Assembly (NCBI GenBank): GCA_003194525.1
Contig: NBIV01000419.1
Location: 1 to 59,857 of the forward strand
Source: Gracilariopsis chorda
Lineage: Eukaryota; Rhodophyta; Florideophyceae; Gracilariales; Gracilariaceae
Direction of reading: 5' to 3'
Length of the DNA: 59,857 nucleotides
Position numbers and translations under genes: made by a program. Under the pieces are notes generated by a model. It was not told the DNA's origin and did no database searches. It saw only the letters and a program-made list of their open reading frames with translations. Below, in pieces: positions 45,967 to 57,705 of this stretch (within the stretch, counting starts at the first letter, position 1; the number at the start of each line of letters is the position of its first letter).

Positions 45967-47007
45967 CTGCAAATCAGAAATCGCTCTCGAAGACAACCAG
46001 TCTACCGCAACGACTTTGCGCTGTTTGAACAGTTTCCAGACAGAATGCATGGTTTTCAGGCGCCCAAATTCATGCCAAGACCTCTTTCACTTGACAGTGT
46101 TGCTGAACATCAGCGAATAGTAACTCCGTCGAGACAAAATGAAAATGCATTACAAAGTGCAATTGCTGTGCCGGCGATAAGAATCTTTGACCGGGGAGTG
46201 GAGAAGACTCATCTCTTTCGAAGGAGATATCCATGCAGTATACCTCTGAGCACTGACATTGCAGCTCAGCAGTTGCAGCCGAAGCATTACTCTACATTGA
46301 GTTCTTTGAGAAAACGAAACGTTTTGAATTTCTCTAATTCAAGACCGCATGCTCATGCTGTAGACCCAATCGGTGGCTTTGGTACATACAAGCGTAAGTC
46401 AAAACGTAGACCAAAACCCAAGACAACCGAGTCGACTGGTACTGAAATCAAGGAGACTCCAATGATAATGAAATTGTTCAAAATGCCACCACTTCCGTGC
46501 ATCTGAATGATAATGACGAGACACATTCAGATTCTGATGACGATTTCATGACTCCGTTTCACGAAGTCAAGGATACTTCAAATGCATCCAAACGACATTC
46601 ACTACATGGTTTTGCGGCAGAAGCAAACAAATTACGACAGGTATGCTCTAATTCTGACGAAGACTTGACTTTATGTGATCGAAGAAACAGCGATGTGATC
46701 TAGTGCCAGCTACCAAGTCGCAAGTTCCGAGCACGTTATTTGCGTGGATGCTCAATCTAGGTTCGGGAGACCTGGTTATTGGCGCTGCGAGCTCGTCAAA
46801 AGTGGCATTCGCGAACTATCTGCTGGCGATATCCCACTTCCTTCCTACGGCAAAAGCCACTGGGATGGTTTGGAACTTGAATCGGTCCCAAATTCACCTC
46901 CTCGCTTTTCAATTTCCACACCCGCACTTCTTTCACCTGAGAGTCACACACTACACGCAGCACTTTGGAAGCTTCGCCTTTGTCGTAACCTTAGCACAAC
47001 TATAGAT

Positions 47008-47280
47008 TGGGGCCCACCGCGGCAAAAAGTCTACCATGGCTCTTAACAAGTCCGTTTGGACGCAAGCCTACCACGACTATAAACTGGGGCCCACCGCGGC
47101 AAAAGTCTACCATGGCTCTGAACAAGTCCATTTGGACGCAAGCCTACCACGACTATAAACTGGGGCCCACCGCGGCAAAAGTCTACCATGGCTCTGAACA
47201 AGTCTGTTTGGACGCAAGCCTACCACGACTATAAACTGGGGCCCACCGCGGCAAAAGTCTACCATGGCTCTGAACAAGTC
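47008..47280. repeat. 76 bp minisatellite block, unit 19 (four copies)
   Basis: Same repeat as in unit 1, with four copies. Copy one has an extra A (GGCAAAAAGTC) and GCTCTTAAC for GCTCTGAAC. The latter variant is shared with units 20 and 21 only, which marks these neighbours as recent duplicates of each other. Confidence 0.9.
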
Positions 47281-49020
47281 CAATGCCACTACTTTCTTCA
47301 TCCGCTAGTCTTCGAAAGAAACGTTCGTACACCACTGCGCTCTCCAGACCATCCGGCGAAGCCTCGGAGTTCTTCACAGCCATCATCTCCACGTACGCCT
47401 CGTTTGATGCTTCGTGTTCGCCGCGAACAAGACTCTCCAACAGATTTGTCATGCATCGAGGGACTTCACGAATGGGGTGCTTGAACACTGGTTGACGAAT
47501 CATATGACGTTCACTGCATTGGAAATTGGTCAACAGGCTCAAACGCGACTGCGCATCGGTGCAGTACTCTGCCTCCGTTTCTGCAAAACCAGCGGTCACC
47601 GGTCGGAAGGCCGTGTATGGAGGTTCCGTGAACGACATTCAGGCGTCCGAGGAGGCCGAGCAGGATACCACGCGGTGTGGGAGTGGGTGTGATGAGGATA
47701 CCCCTGCCAACGGTGGACAACTGCACGGTGATTTCTCGGATCCACTTGTCCCCGACAGCTTCATAGCCGGCTTCTGCGGCGGCCTGGATGGCAATTGCAA
47801 TGCGGTCGAGTTCGTTAACGCCAAGATCTCGACGAACGCTGCCGCCGAGCAAAGAGAGATCTTCGCGATGAGAGCTTCTTACTGCAAATCAGAAATCGCT
47901 CTCGAAGACAACCAGTCTACTGCAACGACTTTGCGCTGTTTGAACAGTTTCCAGACAGAATGCATGGTTTTCAGGCGCCCAAATTCATGCCAAGACCTCT
48001 TTCACTTGACAGTGTTGCTGAACATCAGCGAATAGTAACTCCGTCGAGACAAAATGAAAATGCATTACAAAGTGCAATTGCTGTGCCGGCGATAAGAATC
48101 TTTGACGGGGAGTGGAGAAGACTCATCTCTTTCGAAGGAGATATCCATGCAGTATACCTCTGAGCACTGACATTGCAGCTCAGCAGTTGCAGCCGAAGCA
48201 TTACTCTACATTGAGTTCTTTGAGAAAACGAAACGTTTTGAATTTCTCTAATTCAAGACCGCATGCTCATGCTGTAGACCCAATCGGTGGCTTTGGTACA
48301 TACAAGCGTAAGTCAAAACGTAGACCAAAACCCAAGACAACCGAGTCGACTGGTACTGAAATCAAGGAGACTCCAATGATAATGAAATTGTTCAAAATGC
48401 CCACCACTTCCGTGCATCTGAATGATAATGACGAGACACATTCAGATTCTGATGACGATTTCATGACTCCGTTTCACGAAGTCAAGGATACTTCAAATGC
48501 ATCCAAACGACCATCACTACATGGTTTTGCGGCAGAAGCAAACAAATTACGACAGGTATGCTCTAATTCTGACGAAGACTTGACTTTATGTGATCGAAGA
48601 AACAGCGATGTGATCTAGTGCCAGCTACCAAGTCGCAAGTTCCGAGCACGTTATTTGCGTGGATGCTCAATCTAGGTTCGGGAGACCTGGTTATTGGCGC
48701 TGCGAGCTCGTCAAAAGTGGCATTCGCGAACTATCTGCTGGCGATATCCCACTTCCTTCCTACGGCAAAAGCCACTGGGATGGTTTGGAACTTGAATCGG
48801 TCCCAAATTCACCTCCTCGCTTTTCAATTTCCACACCCGCACTTCTTTCACCTGAGAGTCACACACTACACGCAGCACTTTGGAAGCTTCGCCTTTGTCG
48901 TAACCTTAGCACAACTATAGATTGGGGCCCACCGCGGCAAAAGTCTACCATGGCTCTTAACAAGTCCGTTTGGACGCAAGCCTACCACGACTATAAACTG
49001 GGGCCCACCGCGGCAAAAGT

Positions 49021-49718
49021 CTACCATGGCTCTGAACAAGTCCGTTTGGACGCAAGCCTACCACGACTATAAACTGGGGCCCACCGCGGCAAAAGTCTAC
49101 CATGGCTCTGAACAAGTCCAATGCCACTACTTTCTTCATCCGCTAGTCTTCGAAAGAAACGTTCGTACACCACTGCGCTCTCCAGACCATCCGGCGAAGC
49201 CTCGGAGTTCTTCACAGCCATCATCTCCACGTACGCCTCGTTTGATGCTTCGTGTTCGCCGCGAACAAGACTCTCCAACAGCTTTGTCATCCATCGAGGG
49301 ACTTCACGAATGGGGTGCTTGAACACTGGTTGACGAATCATATGACGTTCACTGCATTGGAAATTGGTCAACAGGCTCAAACGCGACTGCGCATCGGTGC
49401 AGTACTCTGCCTCCGTTTCTGCAAACCAGCGGTCACCGGTCAGAAGGCCGTGTATGGAGGTTCCGTGAACGACATTCAGGCGTCCAAGGAGGCCGAGCAG
49501 GATACCACGCGGTGTGGGAGTGGGTGTGATGAGGATACCCCTGCCAACGGTGGACAACTGCACGGTGATTTCTCGGATCCACTTGTCCCCGACAGCTTCA
49601 TAGCCGGCTTCTGCGGCGGCCTGGATGGCAATTGCAATGCGGTCGAGTTCGTTAACGCCAAGATCTCGACGAACGCTGCCGCCCAGCAAAGAGAGATCTT
49701 CGCGATGAGAGCTTCTTA
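49021..49718 (-). CDS. Array gene B, unit 20 copy
   Basis: Uninterrupted. It differs from unit 1 by silent changes at 49486 and 49683 and by a Pro to Leu replacement in the GLPTG stretch (49442). The upstream part of plus frame A has an in-frame TAA here (GTTAAC), while B is unaffected. Confidence 0.5.
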
Positions 49719-50761
49719 CTGCAAATCAGAAATCGCTCTCGAAGACAACCAGTCTACCGCAACGACTTTGCGCTGTTTGAACAGTTTCCAGACAGAATGC
49801 ATGGTTTTCAGGCGCCCAAATTCATGCCAAGACCTCTTTCACTTGACAGTGTTGCTGAACATCAGCGAATAGTAACTCCGTCGAGACAAAATGAAAATGC
49901 ATTACAAAGTGCAATTGCTGTGCCGGCGATAAGAATCTTTGACCGGGGAGTGGAGAAGACTCATCTCTTTCGAAGGAGATATCCATGCAGTATACCTCTG
50001 AGCACTGACATTGCAGCTCAGCAGTTGCAGCCGAAGCATTACTCTACATTGAGTTCTTTGAGAAAACGAAACGTTTTGAATTTCTCTAATTCAAGACCGC
50101 ATGCTCATGCTGTAGACCCAATCGGTGGCTTTGGTACATACAAGCGTAAGTCAAAACGTAGACCAAAACCCAAGACAACCGAGTCGACTGGTACTGAAAT
50201 CAAGGAGACTCCAATGATAATGAAATTGTTCAAAATGCCCACCACTTCCGTGCATCTGAATGATAATGACGAGACACATTCAGATTCTGATGACGATTTC
50301 ATGACTCCGTTTCACGAAGTCAAGGATACTTCAAATGCATCCAAACGACATTCACTACATGGTTTTGCGGCAGAAGCAAACAAATTACGACAGGTATGCT
50401 CTAATTCTGACGAAGACTTGACTTTATGTGATCGAAGAAACAGCGATGTGATCTAGTGCCAGCTACCAAGTCGCAAGTTCCGAGCACGTTATTTGCGTGG
50501 ATGCTCAATCTAGGTTCGGGAGACCTGGTTATTGGCGCTGCGAGCTCGTCAAAAGTGGCATTCGCGAACTATCTGCTGGCGATATCCCACTTCCTTCCTA
50601 CGGCAAAAGCCACTGGGATGGTTTGGAACTTGAATCGGTCCCAAATTCACCTCCTCGCTTTTCAATTTCCACACCCGCACTTCTTTCACCTGAGAGTCAC
50701 ACACTACACGCAGCACTTTGGAAGCTTCGCCTTTGTCGTAACCTTAGCACAACTATAGATT

Positions 50762-51031
50762 GGGGCCCACCGCGGCAAAAGTCTACCATGGCTCTTAACA
50801 AGTCCGTTTGGACGCAAGCCTACCACGACTATAAACTGGGGCCCACCGCGGCAAAAGTCTACCATGGCTCTGAACAAGTCCATTTGGACGCAAGCCTACC
50901 ACGACTATAAACTGGGGCCCACCGCGGCAAAAGTCTACCATGGCTCTGAACAAGTCTGTTTGGACGCAAGCCTACCACGACTATAAACTGGGGCCCACCG
51001 CGGCAAAAGTCTACCATGGCTCTGAACAAGT
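50762..51031. repeat. 76 bp minisatellite block, unit 21 (four copies)
   Basis: The order of copy variants (GTCCGTTTGG, GTCCATTTGG, GTCTGTTTGG, then GTCCAATGCC) is the same as in units 1 and 19. The four-copy block is thus an ancestral haplotype and not three separate expansions. Other units have 1 (4, 7, 17), 2 (3, 6, 8, 9, 11, 12, 14-16) or 3 (2, 5, 18, 20, 22) copies. Units 10 and 13 are scrambled. Confidence 0.85.
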
Positions 51032-51632
51032 CCAATGCCACTACTTTCTTCATCCGCTAGTCTTCGAAAGAAACGTTCGTACACCACTGCGCTCTCCAGA
51101 CCATCCGGCGAAGCCTCGGAGTTCTTCACAGCCATCATCTCCACGTACGCCTCGTTTGATGCTTCGTGTTCGCCGCGAACAAGACTCTCCAACAGATTTG
51201 TCATCCATCGAGGGACTTCACGAATGGGGTGCTTGAACACTGGTTGACGAATCATATGACGTTCACTGCATTGGAAATTGGTCAACAGGCTCAAACGCGA
51301 CTGCGCATCGGTGCAGTACTCTGCCTCCGTTTCTGCAAACCAGCGGTCACCGGTCGGAAGGCCGTGTATGGAGGTTCCGTGAACGACATTCAGGCGTCCG
51401 AGGAGGCCGAGCAGGATACCACGCGGTGTGGGAGTGGGTGTGATGAGGATACCCCTGCCAACGGTGGACAACTGCACGGTGATTTCTCGGATCCACTTGT
51501 CCCCGACAGCTTCATAGCCGGCTTCTGCGGCGGCCTGGATGGCAATTGCAATGCGGTCGAGTTCGTTAACGCCAAGATCTCGACGAACGCTGCCGCCGAG
51601 CAAAGAGAGATCTTCGCGATGAGAGCTTCTTA
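50935..51632 (-). CDS. Array gene B, unit 21 copy
   Basis: Uninterrupted, with a four-copy minisatellite like unit 1. It has a Lys to Asn change in WMTKLL (near 51196) but keeps the neighbouring Trp. This puts it between the unit 1 type and the variants of units 4, 5, 7 and 19, which have both changes. Confidence 0.5.
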
Positions 51633-52772
51633 CTGCAAATCAGAAATCGCTCTCGAAGACAACCAGTCTACTGCAACGACTTTGCGCTGTTTGAACAGTT
51701 TCCAGACAGAATGCATGGTTTTCAGTCGCCCAAATTCATGCCAAGACCTCTTTCACTTGACAGTGTTGCTGAACATCAGCGAATAGTAACTCCGTCGAGA
51801 CAAAATGAAAATGCATTACAAAGTGCAATTGCTGTGCCGGCGATAAGAATCTTTGACCGGGGAGTGGAGAAGACTCATCTCTTTCGAAGGAGATATCCAT
51901 GCAGTATACCTCTGAGCACTGACATTGCAGCTCAGCAGTTGCAGCCGAAGCATTACTCTACATTGAGTTCTTTGAGAAAACGAAACGTTTTGAATTTCTC
52001 TAATTCAAGACCGCATGCTCATGCTGTAGACCCAATCGGTGGCTTTGGTACATACAAGCGTAAGTCAAAACGTAGACCAAAACCCAAGACAACCGAGTCG
52101 ACTGGTACTGAAATCAAGGAGACTCCAATGATAATGAAATTGTTCAAAATGCCCACCACTTCCGTGCATCTGAATGATAATGACGAGACACATTCAGATT
52201 CTGATGACGATTTCATGACTCCGTTTCACGAAGTCAAGGATACTTCAAATGCATCCAAACGACATTCACTACATGGTTTTGCGGCAGAAGCAAACAAATT
52301 ACGACAGGTATGCTCTAATTCTGACGAAGACTTGACTTTATGTGATCGAAGAAACAGCGATGTGATCTAGTGCCAGCTACCAAGTCGCAAGTTCCGAGCA
52401 CGTTATTTGCGTGGATGCTCAATCTAGGTTCGGGAGACCTGGTTATTGGCGCTGCGAGCTCGTCAAAAGTGGCATTCGCGAACTATCTGCTGGCGATATC
52501 TCACTTCCTTCCTACGGCAAAAGCCACTGGGATGGTTTGGAACTTGAATCGGTCCCAAACTCACCTCCTCGCTTTTCAATTTCCACACCCGCACTTCTTT
52601 CACCTGAGAGTCACACACTACACGCAGCACTTTGGAAGCTTCGCCTTTGTCGTAACCTTAGCACAACTATAGATTGGGGCCCACCGCGGCAAAAGTCTAC
52701 CATGGCTCTGAACAATTCCGTTTGGACGCAAGCCTACCACGACTATAAACTGGGGCCCACCGCGGCAAAAGT

Positions 52773-53470
52773 CTACCATGGCTCTGAACAAGTCTGTTTG
52801 GACGCAAGCCTACCACGACTATAAACTGGGGCCCACCGCGGCAAAAGTCTACCATGGCTCTGAACAAGTCCAATGCCACTACTTTCTTCATCCGCTAGTC
52901 TTCGAAAGAAACGTTCGTACACCACTGCGCTCTCCAGACCATCCGGCGAAGCCTCGGAGTTCTTCACAGCCATCATCTCCACGTACGCCTCGTTTGATGC
53001 TTCGTGTTCGCCGCGAACAAGACTCTCCAACAGCTTTGTCATCCATCGAGGGACTTCACGAATGGGGTGCTTGAACACTGGTTGACGAATCATATGACGT
53101 TCACTGCATTGGAAATTGGTCAACAGGCTCAAACGCGACTGCGCATCGGTGCAGTACTCTGCCTCCGTTTCTGCAAACCAGCGGTCACCGGTCAGAAGGC
53201 CGTGTATGGAGGTTCCGTGAACGACATTCAGGCGTCCGAGGAGGCCGAGCAGGATACCACGCGGTGTGGGAGTGGGTGTGATGAGGATACCCCTGCCAAC
53301 GGTGGACAACTGCACGGTGATTTCTCGGATCCACTTGTCCCCGACAGCTTCATAGCCGGCTTCTGCGGCGGCCTGGATGGAAGTTGCAATGCGGTCGAGT
53401 TCGTTTACGCCAAGATCTCGACGAACGCTGCCGCCGAGCAAAGAGAGATCTTCGCGATGAGAGCTTCTTA
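52773..53470 (-). CDS. Array gene B, unit 22 copy (last complete)
   Basis: Uninterrupted. It has two adjacent replacements (Ile-Ala to Thr-Ser, near 53381-53383) and shares the Pro to Leu change with unit 20. It is the copy nearest the right edge of the array. Confidence 0.5.
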
Positions 53471-54464
53471 CTGCAAATCAGAAATCGCTCTCGAAGACAA
53501 CCAGTCTACCGCAACGACTTTGCGCTGTTTGAACAGTTTCCAGACAGAATGCATGGTTTTCAGGCGCCCAAATTCATGCCAAGACCTCTTTCACTTGACA
53601 GTGTTGCTGAACATCAGCGAATAGTAACTCCGTCGAGACAAAATGAAAATGCATTACAAAGTGCAATTGCTGTGCCGGCGATAAGAATCTTTGACCGGGG
53701 AGTGGAGAAGACTCATCTCTTTCGAAGGAGATATCCATGCAGTATACCTCTGAGCACTGACATTGCAGCTCAGCAGTTGCAGCCGAAGCATTACTCTACA
53801 TTGAGTTCTTTGAGAAAACGAAACGTTTTGAATTTCTCTAATTCAAGACCGCATGCTCATGCTGTAGACCCAATCGGTGGCTTTGGTACATACAAGCGTA
53901 AGTCAAAACGTAGACCAAAACCCAAGACAACCGAGTCGACTGGTACTGAAATCAAGGAGACCCCAATGATAATGAAATTGTTCAAAATGCCCACCACTTC
54001 CGTGCATCTGAATGATAATGACGAGACACATTCAGATTCTGATGACGATTTCATGACTCCGTTTCACGAAGTCAAGGATTCTTCAAATGCATCCAAACGA
54101 CATTTACTACATGGTTTTGCGGCAGAAGCAAACAAATTACGACAGGTATGCTCTAATTCTGACGAAGACTTGACTTTATGTGATCGAAGAAACAGCGATG
54201 TGATCTAGTGCCAGCTACCAAGTCGCAAGTTCCGAGCACGTTATTTGCGTGGATGCTCAATCTAGGTTCGGGAGACCTGGTTATTGGCGCTGCGAGCTCG
54301 TCAAAAGTGGCATTCGCGAACTATCTGCTGGCGATATCCCACTTCCTTCCTACGGCAAAAGCCACTGGGATGGTTTGGAACTTGAATCGGTCCCAAATTC
54401 ACCTCCTCGCTTTTCAATTTCCACACCCGCACTTCTTTCACCTGAGAGTCACACACTACACGCC

Positions 54465-54770
54465 TCAGATCTCCGCTGCACGCAACACAGTTCATACTCC
54501 GGGGAGCCGAGGGCTGTCTCACACAAATGTGCAGCCCACCCATCAGCAAATTTTGCCAATCGCAATCTCCACTTCCACTTCGTCACATCGACGGCAACCG
54601 GATCTCAATCAGAACACGCACCAACTTCATTCGCAAACAATGCTCTACAAAAGCTGTACAGCTTCATCGTGGAGTCTGTGCGCATATCGAGAGCCTCAAG
54701 CCCTGCCACCCAGCCTCATTCTCACATATCTCTTCTGTTTCTTGCTTCAAGTCTTTTCTCCAATTCGATC
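54465..54770. other. Unique sequence between the array and the PPDK relic
   Basis: The array stops at ACACGC (54464) and unique sequence begins with CTCAGATCTCC. One plus frame runs open from the partial array unit (54249) through this stretch into the PPDK frame, but it has no recognisable content here. It may hold the former 5' leader of PPDK. Confidence 0.5.
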
Positions 54771-56300
54771 ATGAATACTGCTATCACTCTTTCCAACTTG
54801 CTTAGCAATCAGGTACCACTTGCGATGACTGACAAGAGTCAGTTCAAACAGGGTAGATATGTGTACTCATTTGGTAATGGCAATGCAGAGGGAAATGAGG
54901 AAATGAGGGCCGTTCTGGATGGCAAGGTTGCCGGCCTTGCCCAGATGTCTGCATTCGGCTTACCGGTACCCCCGGGGCCTCACGATTACCATCGAGGTGT
55001 GCACCTTGTTAGTAAACAAGGTGGAAACTATCCCCCCGGACTGGACAGCAATGTGGCCAAGTCTCTCTTGATGGTGGAAAAACTTACGGGAGCTCGTTTT
55101 GGAAATGCGCATCGTCGGTTATTAGTTTCTGTACGTTCTGGCGCTCGCGCTTCTGTACCAGGAATGATGGACATTGTGCTCAATCTCGGCCTGAATGATC
55201 ACACTGTCAGAGAACTGGAGACGCAATCAGGCGATCATCGATTTGCTTACGACAGTTATTGCCGCTTCATTCAGATGTTTGGAGACGTCGTGATGGGCTT
55301 CGATCATCACCACTTTGCAGATATACTGCACAAGCACAAAAAGTTTGCGGACTTACTTTAGATACGGAACTGACATCTCATGATTTGCAAGACGTCATCT
55401 GTGAGTACAAGCTCAAGATTCATGAACAGGCAGGTAGATACTTTCCTCAGGATCCTCACATGCAACTATGGGATGCTTTCGCTGCTGTTTTCTGCTCTTG
55501 GAAGAATGCACGAGCTGTGACTTACAGAAGACTGCACAACATTCCGATCGACTGGGTTACTGCCGTCAATGTGCAAGCTATGGTGTTTGGAAATATGGGT
55601 GATGACTCAGCTACTGGTGTTGCGTTCACACGCGATCCCGCAACTGGTGATTATGCATTATACGGTGAGTATCTTGTGAATGCTCAAGGTGAAGTTGTCG
55701 TGGCTGGAATCCGTACTCCGCAACAGATGAATGTTGCTGGCAAACTAGCACATCGTTCGAAGCTACCTGCTATGGAAGAGGTCATGCCGGAGGTGTTTCA
55801 GAAGTTGAATGCTGTGCGTCACAGCCTGGAGAAGCATTATGGGGACATGCAGGACATCGAATTCACTGTGCTGCGCGGGAAGTGGTACATGCTACAAACG
55901 CGAGTCGGAAAACGCACTGCTAGTGCTGCTTTGAAGATTGAAGATTGCGTGCGATATGGTGGATGAGGGTGTTATCAATGACAATCAGGCTGTTATGAGA
56001 GTTGATCTAAGCTTTCTTAATCAGCTGCTGCATCCCACATTAGACCCGAGAGCAGAGCGCCAAATCATCGCGCGTGGGTTGCCTGCTTCAACCGGAGCAG
56101 CTTTCAGGACACATCGTGTTCAGCGCCGATGAAGCCGAGCGAATTGCCCACGCAGGCGGGAAGGCAATACTATGCCGTGCAGAAACCTCCCCCGAAGATA
56201 TCATGGTATGCACGCCGCAGTCGGAATTGTAACCAGTAGGGGTGGTATGACAAGTCACGCTGCCGTTGTTGCTCGAGGCATGGCAAGGATTCCTCTCTGT
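54771..56300 (+). pseudogene. Pyruvate, phosphate dikinase pseudogene, frameshifted and 3'-truncated
   Basis: PPDK interconverts pyruvate and PEP by way of a phospho-histidine. The relic starts at the ATG at 54771 or 54825 with YVYSFGNGNAEGNEEMRAVL. The ATP-grasp signature RSGARASVPGMMD and DSYCRFIQMFGDVVMG follow in the first frame. After a frameshift near 55355 come LDTELTSHDL, AVNVQAMVFGNMGDDSATGV and KHYGDMQDIEFTVLRGKWYM. A 7-base tandem duplication (AAGATTG, 55934-55947) shifts the frame before MVDEGVINDNQAVMRVD and GLPASTGAA. Two more shifts (near 56103 and 56200) precede [15 protein letters not shown], which carries the catalytic His codon (56256-56258). The match ends near 56290. The whole C-terminal PEP/pyruvate-binding barrel (about 350 residues) is missing, so no active enzyme can be made. 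Confidence 0.9.
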
Positions 56301-57037
56301 TTTTTGTGTGCTCTGTTTCATACACAAGAACATTCTTTCGATCTGAACCTAATGCCATCTCTTCAGCGACTCAAGAACCAGTACGCGCGAGTCCCTCAGC
56401 GCGTTCTGCTCAGCTTCATCGTCTGACTCGTAAAACCTCTTCCTGAACAGCTACACTAGCTGACCATACTGTATGAAATCAGATTGTTCAACGGGAAAAG
56501 CGTTGACGACTCTCGCGCATTTTCATTGTCTTGAGACATTGCCCTCCAACTCAAATCGACAGAACCCTATCCAGAGCGGACCCCACTCCGTCCAAATTCG
56601 TACCGTAGTCTCCTTGTTCACTTCTACATGCTTTATAGGTTCTCCACCGTACGCTATGCTTACCGACTCCAGTGTCACTCCTGAAATCCATATGCTCTCC
56701 TGACATCCTTTGAGTCCATCCAACCTTCCAAGAAAAGTATCACGCCACCACTTTCATTTGAACCTCCTTCCATCGTCATTTACTTAAGAGTGCACTTCCC
56801 TTTTTCTCGTATCTCTGCTTCTACTCCCATCGCTTGGGTCCCACATATCACTCGAATCATCACAGTCGCCTTCCTTAACGGCGCCTCAAGAACTTCTTGC
56901 CCTCCATTGCTTCCATTGCTTTCGACATGTCTATTGCTGACATCCCCTGATACCCTCTCAACTTCATTACAACATCCCAGATTTATACAGGAAAAATCCG
57001 CTTGCTCTCCTACTCCCACATTCGCGGAGTCTACTGA
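56301..57037. other. Intergenic stretch without supported gene
   Basis: Short frames on both strands are Ser/Pro/Thr-rich and show no motif. The missing C-terminal half of PPDK is not here in any frame that I could read. Confidence 0.5.
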
Positions 57038-57705
57038 CTAGACCACCTCTGCTTTCAAACCCGGAAACGCCAATAACATCAACATCATCGTCGTAGCTCC
57101 CATCTCCGTTCTCCCTGATTTGACAGCTTTTTCCCCATTCCTCGTTTCTTTGTCTTCTTCATTCCTTGTCTCCCAATTGTTCTTGCTCATCACCTTGTTC
57201 TCTAACTCATTCTGCAACTCCCACATAAGCCTGCATAGTATTCCACGTCTTCCTAGCATCTCCTTCCATTTCCGCTCTTTCGAAACACCACCCATAATCT
57301 TGCTCAACTCAACATCAACCCGAACATCCTTCATAATATCCGTTGTAATATCCTGGCACAATTCATTTCCACTCCTCGCATGAAATGATTCCACCCATCT
57401 GCCAAGCACAGTTCTCACCCATTCCATTCGATACCACATAAATGTAGAATACGCATCGAGATACTCGTATCGGCGATTCGCACTACATGCAATTCTCCGA
57501 TCCAGACGCCGTTTCCCAAGCTCCTTGTGCACTTCGCGCAGTCCCCATCGCTCGTGATCATGGCATTCTCTACTATCCTGCTCCCCCTCCGGCTCCCGAT
57601 CATCTTCGTGCTTATTCTCCTCCCCCTCCCCCAGATCTAGGCGTCGGCGATCGTGACCATACCTTTTGTCACCCCTACGAGCCCTCCCCCGCCGCTGATC
57701 CCGCT
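57038..57705 (-). CDS. Hypothetical charged protein, no clear start
   Basis: The minus-strand frame is open from about 57705 to the stop at 57038. It is Arg/Glu/Asp-rich at first (LGEGEENKHEDDREPEGEQD), then has a more ordered middle (RYEYLDAYSTFMWYRMEW, VESFHARSGNELCQDIT) and a Lys/Glu-rich end. There is no ATG near the beginning. A GTG at 57532 and ATGs further in are the only possible starts, so it may be an exon. Its 5' end overlaps the last 30 bases of the phosphotransferase gene in another frame. A Pro-rich frame on the opposite strand (57487-57789) is equally open. I recognise no family and am unsure that it is expressed. Confidence 0.25.

Larger units (their letters stand above)
41661..47881 (-). 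pseudogene. Array gene B copies in units 16, 17 and 19, broken
   Basis: Unit 16 has indels near 42083, 42120 and 42137. Unit 17 has a single lost G near 43989. Unit 19 has one extra A near 47587. The copy in unit 18, which lies between them, is intact and listed separately. The one-base nature of most breaks means that a corrected read consensus could restore some of these frames. Confidence 0.55.
14947..54464. repeat. 39.5 kb tandem array: 22 full units of 1.67-1.92 kb plus a partial unit
   Basis: I marked unit starts at the splice-like GTATGC of frame A: 14954, 16868, 18705, 20480, 22163, 23993, 25695, 27408, 29161, 30915, 32585, 34277, 35995, 37822, 39587, 41351, 43105, 44808, 46641, 48556, 50394, 52308 and 54146 (partial). 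In order, each unit has the 3' end of plus-strand frame A, a 76 bp minisatellite (1-4 copies), a minus-strand exon B, and the main part of frame A running into the next unit. Length differences come mainly from the minisatellite (about 1686, 1762, 1838 or 1914 bp) plus small indels. Outer units are nearly identical to each other, so the array was amplified or homogenised recently. The left edge is in frame A. The right edge, at 54464, is 40-odd bases into the frame-A 3' segment. The whole unit is unrelated to rDNA or to any transposon I know. Confidence 0.95.

Noticed and set aside
14947..54464. rDNA, histone cluster, CRISPR or transposon array
   Set aside because: No rRNA-like stretches, no histone fold sequence, no short spaced direct repeats of CRISPR type, and no transposase, RT or terminal repeats in the unit. 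The organism is eukaryotic.
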